DNA from: Myxacorys chilensis ATA2-1-KO14
GTDB taxonomy: Bacteria > Cyanobacteriota > Cyanobacteriia > Leptolyngbyales > Leptolyngbyaceae
Reading direction: 5' to 3'
NCBI GenBank assembly: GCA_019359275.1
Contig: JAHHHP010000039.1
Span: 1-51,010, forward strand
DNA: 51,010 nucleotides
Shown here one piece after another: positions 37,358 to 45,888 of the stretch. How positions within the stretch are numbered: position 1 is the first letter of the stretch; the number at the start of each line of letters is the position of its first letter. The notes beneath the pieces were generated by a model that worked only from the letters and a program-made list of their open reading frames with translations, was not told the DNA's origin and made no database searches. The translations under genes and the position numbers were made by a program.

Positions 37358-37631
37358 AGCGACGAGTTTTTTGGCTCGGTACTCCTAAATTTCATTACTT
37401 CTAAATCAAAGAGTGGTTCTAAATGTCTAGAACCGCTCTTTGATTGCTTTAAACCTACGGCTGAGTGAACATCCAATTCGCTTGCCTTAAATAATGAATA
37501 ATGTTTCACCCAAGCCATTTGAAACCGAAAGTAATATTTTAATATTCTGCTTCTGCCGAGCAGTAGATACTTTGCTATGCCCTGAGATAGATCTACCCTT
37601 TCTAAGCTGACAAAGTGATCGCAATCAAAAT

Positions 37632-37645
37632 GTATTTTTCTATAC
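37632..37645 (+). promoter_or_regulatory. NtcA-type palindrome upstream of the second amt gene
   Basis: GTATTTTTCTATAC again matches GTA-N8-TAC exactly, about 97 bp before the start codon. It is followed by AGAAT, as is the site of the first amt (TACAGAAT in both). This supports coordinated nitrogen control. The rest of the 37358-37741 gap holds no recognised gene. Confidence 0.75.
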
Positions 37646-37741
37646 AGAATCTTCCCACTCAAAATTGGTGAAATCCAATGATACGAATCAGGTGGCTGAT
37701 TATATCAAACTCATAGTTTTGGCGTTGAAGGTCGAAAGTCA

Positions 37742-39157
37742 GTGTTGAAAAAACTTCTAACGATAGGGCTAGTGGCATTAATGCTGCTATCGATTCCTCT
37801 TACGGGTAGTGTCCTTGCTGAACCTGCAACGGCTGAATCTGCTCAAACAGCGGCAACCACCGCAACGGTGCAGGCAGACACAGCCTTTATGCTAATCTGT
37901 GCGGCTTTGGTCTTGCTGATGACTCCTGGACTCGCGTTTTTCTACGGCGGGTTTGTGCGATCGCGCAACGTCCTCAACACCATGATGATGACCTTCATTC
38001 TCATGGGCATTGTTGGCGTCTCCTGGATTCTGTGGGGCTACAGCCTGTCCTTTGCGCCAGGTCTACCTTTTATTGGTGGCTTGCAGTGGCTGTTTCTAAA
38101 TGGAGTTGGTCTAGAAACAACCGATTATCTGAACGGTTCCGCGCCGGATGCAGTAGTATCTTATGCCGCTACGATTCCGCACGAAACATTCATGATGTAT
38201 CAAGGAATGTTTGCCATTATTACGCCAGCGCTCATTTCTGGTGCGATCGTAGAGCGCATTAGCTTTAAGGCTTATTTTTGGTTTATTGTTCTGTGGTCAA
38301 CCCTTCTATATCCTATTTTTGCTCATATGGTATGGGCGAAAGGTGGATTTCTCGGCTTGTATGGTGGACTAGGAGCGCTAGATTTTGCAGGCGGTACAGT
38401 CGTTCACATTAGTTCTGGGGTTTCGGCTCTGGTTGCGGCTCGGGTAATTGGTCCGCGTAAGACGTTCCCAAATCAACCTGCTGCGCCTCACAACGTGCCT
38501 TATATCTTGATCGGTGCGGGTCTTTTGTGGTTTGGCTGGTTTGGCTTTAACGCTGGTAGTGCCCTCGCGTCTGGATCACTGGCTACAGTAGCATTCGTGG
38601 CAACCAATAGCGCTGCGGCAGCAGCGGCACTTGTGTGGGTCATTTTGGAATGGGTGTTGCGCGGCAAGCCGACTGCTGTTGGCATTGCGACAGGTGCCGT
38701 CGCAGGTTTAGTAGGGGTTACACCAGCAGCTGGGTTTGTTACCCCCGTAGCTGCGCTGCTAATTGGTGCAATTACATCAACCGCTTGCTTCTTCGCCGTC
38801 AGCCTCAAAGCCAAGTTGCAGTTTGACGACTCTCTAGATACCTTTCCGGTTCACGGTGTGGGCGGAACAGTCGGCGCATTGCTAACTGGTCTTTTTGCAA
38901 CAAAAGCGGTGAACTCAGCAGGCGGCGATGGGTTGTTCTATGGCAATCCGGGTCAGCTAGTTACGCAAATCATTGCAATCCTGATTGCCTACGCGATCGC
39001 AGGCATTGGAACCTTTGTGATTTTGAAAGTTTTAGATGCCACGATTGGCTTACGAGTCAATTCCGAAGCCGAACTGCAAGGGGTGGATGTTAATGAGCAT
39101 GGCGAAGAAGGATATGGAGAAGAAATGGGTGCATTCAGTATGACCCGCGTTGAGTAA
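37742..39157 (+). CDS. amt: ammonium transporter (Amt family)
   Basis: The 471-residue protein starts at GTG 37742 with a signal peptide (LLTIGLVALMLLSIPLTGSV). The core has the channel signature FAGGTVVHISSGVSALVAAR and the second His in VHGVGGTVGALLTGL. The C-terminus EAELQGVDVNEHGEEGYGEE matches the PII-contacting tail of the first amt. It is a diverged paralogue of the first amt, not a recent duplicate. The stop is followed by a perfect hairpin terminator. Confidence 0.93.
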   Translation: MLKKLLTIGLVALMLLSIPLTGSVLAEPATAESAQTAATTATVQADTAFMLICAALVLLMTPGLAFFYGGFVRSRNVLNTMMMTFILMGIVGVSWILWGYSLSFAPGLPFIGGLQWLFLNGVGLETTDYLNGSAPDAVVSYAATIPHETFMMYQGMFAIITPALISGAIVERISFKAYFWFIVLWSTLLYPIFAHMVWAKGGFLGLYGGLGALDFAGGTVVHISSGVSALVAARVIGPRKTFPNQPAAPHNVPYILIGAGLLWFGWFGFNAGSALASGSLATVAFVATNSAAAAAALVWVILEWVLRGKPTAVGIATGAVAGLVGVTPAAGFVTPVAALLIGAITSTACFFAVSLKAKLQFDDSLDTFPVHGVGGTVGALLTGLFATKAVNSAGGDGLFYGNPGQLVTQIIAILIAYAIAGIGTFVILKVLDATIGLRVNSEAELQGVDVNEHGEEGYGEEMGAFSMTRVE

Positions 39158-39210
39158 TTCAATTATTTCTGTCTAGAACAGTGATTTCTGTCTGAAACGA
39201 TAAATGAAGT

Positions 39211-39241
39211 AAGGCTCCAAAGCATCTAACTTTGGAGCCTT
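39211..39241. terminator. hairpin terminator after the second amt
   Basis: AAGGCTCCAAAG pairs perfectly with CTTTGGAGCCTT over 7 bases (12-bp stem). The T-run after it is weak (TGTGTTT), but the position is ideal for ending amt. It also flanks the convergent small membrane gene. Confidence 0.8.
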
Positions 39242-39270
39242 GTGTTTCAGGAGATTGAGGTGGAATAGAG

Positions 39271-39417
39271 TTAGCGACGGTTCGCTTGTTTTTCCTTATC
39301 TTGACGACGGCGATCGCGCCAGTCTGCCAGGGTCAAGTAGATCACTCCGCCTGTAACGACGACTAAAAGACCAAATGCGACCAAAACCAGAATGCTAAAG
39401 AGGTTGCTAGCTTCCAT
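39271..39417 (-). CDS. 48-residue single-pass membrane protein
   Basis: The ATG at 39417 opens MEASNLFSILVLVAFGLLVV followed by VTGGVIYLTLADWRDRRRQD and a basic tail to TAA (39271-39273). One transmembrane helix ends in a strongly basic stroma-side segment. Conserved small proteins of this kind occur in cyanobacteria as photosynthetic complex or assembly subunits. A Psb35-like or NdhP-like assignment is conceivable, but I cannot support either from the sequence alone. It lies 73 bp downstream of petN on the same strand, suggesting a shared transcript. Confidence 0.75.
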   Translation of the reverse strand: MEASNLFSILVLVAFGLLVVVTGGVIYLTLADWRDRRRQDKEKQANRR

Positions 39418-39490
39418 TGAGCAAGGTTCTTTTGAATAAATTGATTTAGAGTCCGGAGCCAGAGGCTAGGCTGCGGACTAAGAGCAGCAA

Positions 39491-39580
39491 CTAGAATCCG
39501 TTACGACCCCAGACAACCATCGAGATAGAGAATGTAAACACCGCCAACAGCGCAATCCAACCGAGCGACAAAATATCCAT
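39491..39580 (-). CDS. petN: cytochrome b6f complex subunit VIII (PetN)
   Basis: This 29-residue protein starts [20 protein letters not shown] and ends MVVWGRNGF. The start MDIL-LGW and the end MVVWGRNGF are diagnostic of PetN, and the length is standard. It is a single-helix structural subunit of the cytochrome b6f complex. The gene runs from the ATG at 39580 to TAG at 39491-39493. It is too short for most gene finders. Confidence 0.97.
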   Translation of the reverse strand: MDILSLGWIALLAVFTFSISMVVWGRNGF

Positions 39581-39673
39581 AGTTATACTGTCCAACCAAA
39601 CGTTACAGAAGAATGCTAAATCTAATGATAAATCAAAGATGAAGCACTAAGATCTTGGATGCACTACTGAGAC

Positions 39674-40150
39674 GTGAGATTAGACAAGATTGAAGACATG
39701 ATGTGGGAAGAACGGGTTGAATCGATCAAAGCAGGCGGCGTTTCGCTAGGAGCGGTAGCGGCCATTTTTCCGCTGACTCTCCTGATTAATCAAGTAGCTG
39801 TCCTTCAGGGCTTGGCAGAGCCAGTTGCGCCTAGAGGAGGACTTTCCGTACTAGGCATGAGCGATTTACAAGGGTGGGTGAGCTTTGCGATCGCGCTCTT
39901 TACAGGCTTCTTGTTTGGGATCACCTATCGCTACGTGATTCGTCAAGACCCGAACCTACACTTACGCTCAGGAGCGGTTTTGGCATTTGGACTCGTGCGC
40001 GGGCTGGCTCAAATCGATGTGGGATTGACGACCCAGGGTAGCCTTTTTCCGTTTGTGATTTTGGCGGGAGAAAGCATTGTTTTGTTTGCGATCGCGCGGC
40101 TTGTTCTAGATTGGGCAATGGTGCAGAAATGGGTGAAACCATTTCCGTAA
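39674..40150 (+). CDS. conserved membrane protein, unknown function
   Basis: The 158-residue product has about four transmembrane segments (GGVSLGAVAAIFPLTLLINQ; WVSFAIALFTGFLFGITYRY; a third around GAVLAFGLVRGLAQIDVGL; and VILAGESIVLFAIARLVLDW). The frame starts with GTG at 39674. An ATG at 39698 (MMWEERVES) is an equally good start. No family motif was recognised. It is divergent from petN. Confidence 0.75.
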   Translation: MRLDKIEDMMWEERVESIKAGGVSLGAVAAIFPLTLLINQVAVLQGLAEPVAPRGGLSVLGMSDLQGWVSFAIALFTGFLFGITYRYVIRQDPNLHLRSGAVLAFGLVRGLAQIDVGLTTQGSLFPFVILAGESIVLFAIARLVLDWAMVQKWVKPFP

Positions 40151-40340
40151 GGGTGAATGTTTACGCTCATTAAACTTTGCGGTAGTTTAGGCAGTCTTTC
40201 ATGCAAATCCTTTATCGTTGAAGAACGCTGAATCTCAGTACGGAAACCAGACCTGTTTTTAGTCGCAAAAGCCGCCCCTACACTCTGGGTAATCTTTGGT
40301 TAGATAGAAACAGATTCACGATTTCACTCAGGAGAATCCT

Positions 40341-40721
40341 GTGAACCAGAACAACCTTCAAGCCCTGCAACTTGGCTTAAATGGCGTCGGACGCCTGATC
40401 ACTCTAATTGGTGTTGTGTGGCTACTTGCTGCCCTAGGGTTAGGCTGGTTGATTAAGTCATTTTTTGTATTGTTGGCGTTGCTGCTCCTCGCTCCGGTTG
40501 TGGCAGTGATTGGGTTACGCTGGTGGTTGCGGAAGAATCTTGTGCAGGCAGCTTGCCCGGTCTGCGATTTTGAGTTGACTGGTTTGAACCATGCGGAGGT
40601 TCAATGTCCCAACTGTGGTGAACCGCTTCAGGCTGAACATGGTAAGTTCAAGCGGTTGACGCCCGTTGGCACGATTGATGTTGATGCGGTAGAAGTTTCG
40701 GCTCAAGTCTTGGAAGATTAG
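40341..40721 (+). CDS. membrane protein with C-terminal zinc ribbon
   Basis: The 126-residue product has two adjacent transmembrane helices (GVGRLITLIGVVWLLAALGL and FFVLLALLLLAPVVAVIGLR, about 18-65). A zinc ribbon follows with paired CPVC and CPNC motifs (CPVCDFELTGLNHAEVQCPN), so four cysteines could bind zinc. GTG start at 40341 with AGGAGAATCC upstream. Function unknown. Confidence 0.75.
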   Translation: MNQNNLQALQLGLNGVGRLITLIGVVWLLAALGLGWLIKSFFVLLALLLLAPVVAVIGLRWWLRKNLVQAACPVCDFELTGLNHAEVQCPNCGEPLQAEHGKFKRLTPVGTIDVDAVEVSAQVLED

Positions 40722-40736
40722 GCGATTGGCTCGAGC

Positions 40737-41708
40737 TTACTGCACGTCAGCGTTTTCTCGATCGCGTTTCTGAACGGCGAGCGTATTGCGTTCCCAAAAC
40801 ACATTATTGGTGAAGCCCTGAATTGCTTGATCAGAGTCGGCTAATTCTAGTCGGCGCTCAGTTAGCAAGCAATATTCTTCGTTCAAATCAATTCCTAAAT
40901 ACTGCCTGCCCAGCTTTTTTGCAACGACAGAAGACGTTCCACTGCCGACAAAGGGATCGAACACAAAATCGCCAGGGTTAGAGCTTGCAAGAATCAGTTT
41001 AGCGAGCAGCTTTTCACTTTTTTGGGTGGGATGTTCCGTATTTTCTGCCATTGACCAGAACGGAATTGTGATATCTGTCCAGAAGTTTGATGGGTGGGTA
41101 TCGCGAAAATTTCCGCCCTTTGTTGTTTCCCAATCTTTGGGAGTGCCATCTTGAGTCCGGTAAGGCGCTTTTACCTGACGACGCAGCTTGACGGCTTCTA
41201 AATTGAAGGTGTAATGGTTAGAAGCGGTACAAAACCAGATATCCTCACTAGAGTTTTTCCAATTTGCTTTTGCACCACGTCCTTTCTCTCGCTCCCAAGT
41301 GATGCGATTTTGTACCACGAAGTGGCGGGTTGCGACCATGAATATAGAGGCAGATGACAACCAATCGCCGCAGATGTAGATAGAGGCGGTTGGCTTAAGC
41401 AGCGGCTTGAGGGCGACTATGAGTTGATCGAGCCATGCGGTGTAGTCTTCCACTGCCCGTCTAGCAAACTTTAGTCCATTAAAGTCTTTCGTTAGGTTAT
41501 AGGGCGGATCAAGAATCAGCAGATCAACGCTGCTTGAGGGTAGATGCTGAACGATGTCGAGGCAATTGCCCTGGATCGTTCCGATCGCCAAAGCGGGCAG
41601 CGTCGGTTCGAGCGTGAGAAGGCGCGATCGCAGCCGCTGTCGGTCGGCGTCAGTCAAGGTCAAGCTCCGATTTCGCGACGATCGCGGTTTGCTAGGAATG
41701 GCAGGCAA
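40737..41708 (-). CDS. orphan DNA methyltransferase, beta class (N4-cytosine or N6-adenine)
   Basis: The 323-residue enzyme has motif IV DPPY (67-70, LILDPPYNLTKDFNG) before motif I (FDPFVGSGTSSVVAKKLGRQ). That order defines the beta class of amino-methyltransferases. The N-terminus (SLTLTDADRQRLRSRLLTLE) resembles, as I recall, cyanobacterial DmtB/sll0729-type enzymes that make N4-methylcytosine in GGCC. No restriction endonuclease is adjacent, so it is an orphan housekeeping-type methylase. The target is an inference. Its 3' end converges with the zinc-ribbon gene at 15 bp. Confidence 0.88.
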   Translation of the reverse strand: MPAIPSKPRSSRNRSLTLTDADRQRLRSRLLTLEPTLPALAIGTIQGNCLDIVQHLPSSSVDLLILDPPYNLTKDFNGLKFARRAVEDYTAWLDQLIVALKPLLKPTASIYICGDWLSSASIFMVATRHFVVQNRITWEREKGRGAKANWKNSSEDIWFCTASNHYTFNLEAVKLRRQVKAPYRTQDGTPKDWETTKGGNFRDTHPSNFWTDITIPFWSMAENTEHPTQKSEKLLAKLILASSNPGDFVFDPFVGSGTSSVVAKKLGRQYLGIDLNEEYCLLTERRLELADSDQAIQGFTNNVFWERNTLAVQKRDRENADVQ

Positions 41709-41951
41709 ATTGGTTTCTAACCCTCACTTTTTCTAATCGTTTCTAATATTTTGTAGCCACCTTCGATACAGCTTCAGCAATTTTTCTCGCTGAGCCGCAA
41801 AAAAGTTCTAGACTTTACTCAATTCTGCGGAAACCAAATTCATCTTGATTAACTAGAGTAATAATATGTCGCACTTCTTCCAGGCGCGGCAATCCTATTA
41901 GAGATTCGACTCTAGTAACAAACTCAGATTGAAACACAGGATGGACTTGTC

Positions 41952-42035
41952 ATGAAAAAGTTTTTTTCGCCTACTGCTTACGTAGATATACGCAAAAGCC
42001 TTAGTGAATACTCGGCCAACTCTATGCAGGAATGA
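41952..42035 (+). CDS. possible 27-residue small ORF
   Basis: ATG at 41952 follows AGGATGG at a good distance and opens MKKFFSPTAYVDIRKSLSEY then SANSMQE and TGA. A hairpin and T-run start only 6 bp after the stop. Ribosome-binding site, ORF and terminator in tight array suggest a real small gene, but I do not recognise the peptide. Confidence 0.4.
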   Translation: MKKFFSPTAYVDIRKSLSEYSANSMQE

Positions 42036-42041
42036 TGAAGC

Positions 42042-42064
42042 ATCCGCAAAATTGCCGGATTTTT
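42042..42064 (+). terminator. rho-independent terminator after the small ORF
   Basis: ATCCGCAA pairs with TTGCCGGAT (one bulged base) and TTTTT follows. It separates the 27-residue ORF from the secreted 86-residue ORF. Confidence 0.65.
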
Positions 42065-42136
42065 GCCCTCTACTTGACGTAATATTGTGCTGTAGGGGGC
42101 ATCCAATAAGCTGCTTTATCTATATAGGTTGCCGCG

Positions 42137-42397
42137 ATGAGTACCTTTTCAAAGACCGCGTTTATAGCAACTTTGGCTTTAGGTACATCCATAGGACTGG
42201 CTACGCTCCAAGCTAGCGGAGTAGGATTCCGTAACGTTGCTGATTTGTTTTTCAAGCAAGCTTCTCAGAGTGTTCGTAATTCTCCAAATACCAAAGCCGT
42301 TAAGTTGCCTAATCGAACGCTTAATTCGGTTAACGTCACGTTTGAACCTGATCCAAACGACCCGCCAACGACAACTGGCGGATCTGGAACACGTTGA
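42137..42397 (+). CDS. small secreted or membrane-anchored protein, unknown
   Basis: The 86-residue product has a hydrophobic N-terminal segment (about 5-26, SKTAFIATLALGTSIGLATL) that looks like a signal peptide or anchor. A hydrophilic remainder follows, ending FEPDPNDPPTTTGGSGTR, a flexible low-complexity tail. No family recognised. Its own terminator follows at 42426. Confidence 0.55.
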   Translation: MSTFSKTAFIATLALGTSIGLATLQASGVGFRNVADLFFKQASQSVRNSPNTKAVKLPNRTLNSVNVTFEPDPNDPPTTTGGSGTR

Positions 42398-42425
42398 ACT
42401 TCAGATCCATTAGATTGACTCGTAG

Positions 42426-42458
42426 AAAGCCCACGACGGTAACGCTAGTGGGCTTTTT
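42426..42458 (+). terminator. rho-independent terminator
   Basis: AAAGCCCAC pairs perfectly with GTGGGCTTT over a 13-base loop and further Ts follow. It lies 28 bp beyond the stop of the small secreted protein. Confidence 0.88.
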
Positions 42459-42556
42459 GCTATGCCATTAAAGGTTTTAGCATGAGGGTGAGTTAGTCAG
42501 TTCAATTGCGTTCTATGCTTCTTTAAAGCTGCAATCTTGAGAATTTCAAATTACTG

Positions 42557-43228
42557 ATGAATTATTCTGACATTGATATTGCTCCCTTCATTGATCATTC
42601 GCTACTCGGCGCGATCGCAACGCCGCAGCAGGTTGAACAATGGTGTGATGAAGCCGACCGCTATAGATTTGCAGCAGTTTGTGTGAATCCGGTGCATGTG
42701 CGCCAAGCCGTGGATTTACTGCACAACAAAATGCCCAAAGTGTGTACCGTAATCGGATTTCCGACTGGAGCAACGACTTCTGCGGTCAAACTATACGAGG
42801 CGCAAGAAGCGGCAGAAAATGGAGCGACTGAATTGGATGTTGTGATTAATTTAGGCTGGCTAAAGTCTGGAATGACCAGTGAAGTTCATCGAGAATTAGC
42901 AGAGATTCGGGAATCCACTGGGCAATCCATCAAAGCCATTCTAGAGATGTCACTTTTGACAGATGCTGAAAAACGGCTGGCGGGTGAAATCTGCTTAGAT
43001 GCTGGAGTTGCTTTTCTCAAGACTAGTACTGGCTGGAGTGGTGGCGCAACCATCAGCGACGTTCGCCTGCTGAAAGAAATTGCTCAAGACAGAGTTGGAA
43101 TTAAGGCTTCTGGGGGAATCCGTACCATTGAGCAAGCTTTAGAGTTAATCATGGCAGGCGCAACTCGTCTCGGCACATCTCGTGGCGTTGATCTTCTACG
43201 TCAGCGCGATACCCTAGAAAAGGGATAA
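42557..43228 (+). CDS. deoC: deoxyribose-phosphate aldolase
   Basis: DeoC cleaves deoxyribose 5-phosphate to glyceraldehyde 3-phosphate and acetaldehyde in nucleoside salvage. The 223-residue length is usual. The Schiff-base lysine is K155 in AFLKTSTGW, the second active-site lysine is K183 in [10 protein letters not shown], and the acid lies in ELDVVINLG. It is followed by recO after about 30 bp, a likely operon. Confidence 0.96.
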   Translation: MNYSDIDIAPFIDHSLLGAIATPQQVEQWCDEADRYRFAAVCVNPVHVRQAVDLLHNKMPKVCTVIGFPTGATTSAVKLYEAQEAAENGATELDVVINLGWLKSGMTSEVHRELAEIRESTGQSIKAILEMSLLTDAEKRLAGEICLDAGVAFLKTSTGWSGGATISDVRLLKEIAQDRVGIKASGGIRTIEQALELIMAGATRLGTSRGVDLLRQRDTLEKG

Positions 43229-43259
43229 AACAGCTACGGTAACGCTACGTTAAAGAGGG

Positions 43260-44162
43260 ATGAGTCGAACTTATAAGGCGATTGGAATTAATCTTAAGGC
43301 AACGCTTCTAGGAGAGGCGGATCGGGTGTTGACTATTCTCACTAAAGAGCATGGGCTGATCCGGGCCGTGGCCATGGGAGCACGGAAGCAAACTTCAAAA
43401 ATGGGCGGACGGAGCGGCTTATTTGTCGTTAACAATTTGTTGCTTGCTCAAGGAAAAACGCTCGACAAGATTACTCAGGCTGAAACGCTAGAGTCTTATC
43501 CAGGGCTAGGGCGTAACCTCAAGAAACTAACGGCGGGGCAATATTTGGCAGAACTTGTATTGAATCAGGCGTTGAGCGAGCAGCCTCAAGCTGACTTGTT
43601 TTACCTGCTGAATGAGCATCTAGGACGAATTGAGCGATCGCCCGATTCCGATGTATTAGCTCGCCTCACTCATGCCGTGTTTCAGATGCTGGCGATCGCA
43701 GGCGTTGCTCCGCAGGTGCATCAGTGCTGTTTGACGCAGACCCTGCTCAAGCCTGATGTGAATGATCCAAACTGGCAGGTGGGCTTCAGCGCAATCGCAG
43801 GCGGAGCCGTCACGCTAAAAGCCCTGGAACAAATTCAAGCGCAAGAACCTTCTGCTTCGCCGCGAGTTCAGTCTACAGTAGGAGAATACCGAGTTACCCC
43901 CGCCCCTAGCGCTACCGCAGTCACGCCGCCCTCCGCTTCTCGCCGCCCGTCTTCTCAAACCACTACCCTAAATGCCGTTGAGCTATCTGTTTTTCAACAA
44001 TTAGCGAATGCAGAACTCACTCAGTCTTCTATCTCATCCTTGGTGTGGTTGTCTCTAGAGCGGCTGCTTCGCCAGTATGCTCAACATCACTTTGATCGTC
44101 CCATTCGATCGGCTACGCTCATCGATACCTGTTTTGCTCCTGAATTGTCTGAACTGCCATGA
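43260..44162 (+). CDS. recO: DNA repair protein RecO
   Basis: RecO loads RecA onto SSB-coated DNA in the RecFOR pathway. The 300-residue protein starts [20 protein letters not shown] (OB-fold domain). It has [20 protein letters not shown], then a helical domain ([20 protein letters not shown]). The region after residue 150 has only a weak CC pair where many RecOs have a zinc finger. A Ser/Pro-rich insertion ([20 protein letters not shown]) is present. Its stop overlaps the next start codon by ATGA, so it is translationally coupled to the MFS gene. Confidence 0.9.
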   Translation: MSRTYKAIGINLKATLLGEADRVLTILTKEHGLIRAVAMGARKQTSKMGGRSGLFVVNNLLLAQGKTLDKITQAETLESYPGLGRNLKKLTAGQYLAELVLNQALSEQPQADLFYLLNEHLGRIERSPDSDVLARLTHAVFQMLAIAGVAPQVHQCCLTQTLLKPDVNDPNWQVGFSAIAGGAVTLKALEQIQAQEPSASPRVQSTVGEYRVTPAPSATAVTPPSASRRPSSQTTTLNAVELSVFQQLANAELTQSSISSLVWLSLERLLRQYAQHHFDRPIRSATLIDTCFAPELSELP

Positions 44163-45790
44163 TTCGACCTTGCTATTCTGACGACCTTTCTCTCTCTTCC
44201 GTCTTTGCACACAGCCCCAATGGTAAACTTGGGAGCGAGCCGTCGGAAGTCTATTCGGGTGAGGAGAGCGTTCCGTCCATGTTACGAACCCAGGAAAATT
44301 CTCCTGACCATTCTGAGAAATCATCGATGATGGATTATGAACCATCGGTGAATGGTAATGGAAAAGCGGCTTTAGCTGGTAAACATTTATCCGAAGATAC
44401 GGGTGGAGAGGCGGTGTCAGTTACAGATATACCTAGTACTCCGCCTGAGCAAAACGATCATCAGCCGCCAAACCTGCCGCCCGATGAAGAGGATCGTGGG
44501 TTTGCTCCGGTGCTGAGAAACCGCAATTTTCTGACGCTTTGGGCAGGGCAGGTCTTCTCGCAGTTGTCGGATAAAGTTTATCTGGTGTTAATGATTGCGC
44601 TGATTGCGAGTCGCTTTCAGTCTGAGGGCCAAACGATCAGTGGTTGGGTGTCTTCGATTATGATCGCCTTCACCATTCCGGCAGTGCTGTTTGGCTCGAT
44701 CGCGGGGGTATTTGTCGATCGCTGGTCAAAGAAAGCCGTTTTGGTTGCGACCAATCTGTTGCGCGGGGCACTGGTGTTTGCGATTCCTTCGCTGATTTGG
44801 CTGTCTCACGGGTTAAAAACCATTCACGGTTTACCCGTCGGATTCTGTCTACTTCTGGTGGTCACGCTTCTGGTTTCGACCTTGACTCAGTTCTTTGCCC
44901 CGGCAGAACAATCGCTCATTCCGCTGGTGGTTGAGCGTCGGCATTTGCTATCAGCTAATTCGCTCTACACCACCACGATGATGGCATCGGTGATCATTGG
45001 ATTTGCGGTGGGCGAACCGTTGTTGGGGCTGGCAGATTCGTTAGTTGAGCGGCTGGGTGGATTTCCTGATTTAGGAAAAGAACTGCTGGTGGGCGGTGGG
45101 TATGCGATCGCGGGCTTGCTGCTTCTCCTGATGAAAACAGGTGAGAAAAACAAGGATGACGTTCTACCTGAAGATCAGCCCCACGTGTTTGAGGATATCA
45201 AAGATGGATTGCGCTATCTCAAAGATCACTCCCACGTTCGCGGTGCATTAATTCAACTCGTGATTCTCTTCTCGATTTTTGCCGCGCTGGCAGTCCTATC
45301 CGTTAGGCTTGCCGAAGTAATGCCCGAAATTAAATCGTCGCAGTTCGGCTTTTTGCTGGCGGCGGGCGGTGTCGGTATGGCAGGAGGAGCGGCCATCTTA
45401 GGTAGTGTTGGGCAGCGCTTTACCCATGCTCGCTTAGGCACGATCGGTTCAACAGGAATGGCCGCTTCGCTGACTGGAATTGCGTTTTTCTATCACCACT
45501 TGTGGATTACCCTGCTGCTGATTGCGTCGCTCGGTGCGTTTGCGGCGCTGGTTGGCATTCCAATGCAGACGACGATTCAGCAAGAAACTCCGGAAGATAT
45601 GCGCGGTAAGGTGTTTGGATTGCAGAACAATGCGGTCAATATTGCTCTCAGCTTGCCGCTTGTCTTAGCAGGCGTTTCAGAAACATTATTTGGGCTGCGG
45701 ATCGTCTTTTTGGCACTTGCCGCTCTGACGATCGCAGGAGGAACTCTGACCTGGTATATTTCCCATACGAGGAGATCTTCGGAGGGATGA
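44159..45790 (+). CDS. MFS transporter with long hydrophilic N-terminus
   Basis: A major facilitator membrane protein of about 12 helices, with [20 protein letters not shown] at the start of the core and [20 protein letters not shown] (loop 2-3 motif A-like). The roughly 110 residues before the core are hydrophilic and low-complexity. ATG at 44159 overlaps recO, and an internal ATG at 44279 could be the real start. The stop codon TGA (45788-45790) lies within a heptamer repeat, so the C-terminal end may have been altered. The substrate is unknown. Confidence 0.85.
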   Translation: MIRPCYSDDLSLSSVFAHSPNGKLGSEPSEVYSGEESVPSMLRTQENSPDHSEKSSMMDYEPSVNGNGKAALAGKHLSEDTGGEAVSVTDIPSTPPEQNDHQPPNLPPDEEDRGFAPVLRNRNFLTLWAGQVFSQLSDKVYLVLMIALIASRFQSEGQTISGWVSSIMIAFTIPAVLFGSIAGVFVDRWSKKAVLVATNLLRGALVFAIPSLIWLSHGLKTIHGLPVGFCLLLVVTLLVSTLTQFFAPAEQSLIPLVVERRHLLSANSLYTTTMMASVIIGFAVGEPLLGLADSLVERLGGFPDLGKELLVGGGYAIAGLLLLLMKTGEKNKDDVLPEDQPHVFEDIKDGLRYLKDHSHVRGALIQLVILFSIFAALAVLSVRLAEVMPEIKSSQFGFLLAAGGVGMAGGAAILGSVGQRFTHARLGTIGSTGMAASLTGIAFFYHHLWITLLLIASLGAFAALVGIPMQTTIQQETPEDMRGKVFGLQNNAVNIALSLPLVLAGVSETLFGLRIVFLALAALTIAGGTLTWYISHTRRSSEG

Positions 45791-45809
45791 GGGATGAGGG
45801 ATGAGGGAT
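45782..45809. repeat. heptamer repeat at the 3' end of the MFS gene
   Basis: Four tandem GAGGGAT heptamers begin within the last codons of the transporter gene and supply its TGA. A degenerate fifth unit follows. It is the same family as the repeats in the cobB linker and the cobalamin riboswitch. Confidence 0.9.
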
Positions 45810-45888
45810 GAGAGGATGAAGCGCAAAACATCCTCTAATAACCCGTTCCCCCACAGCCGACGCCCCCCTTCATTTAAAACCTACTGAA

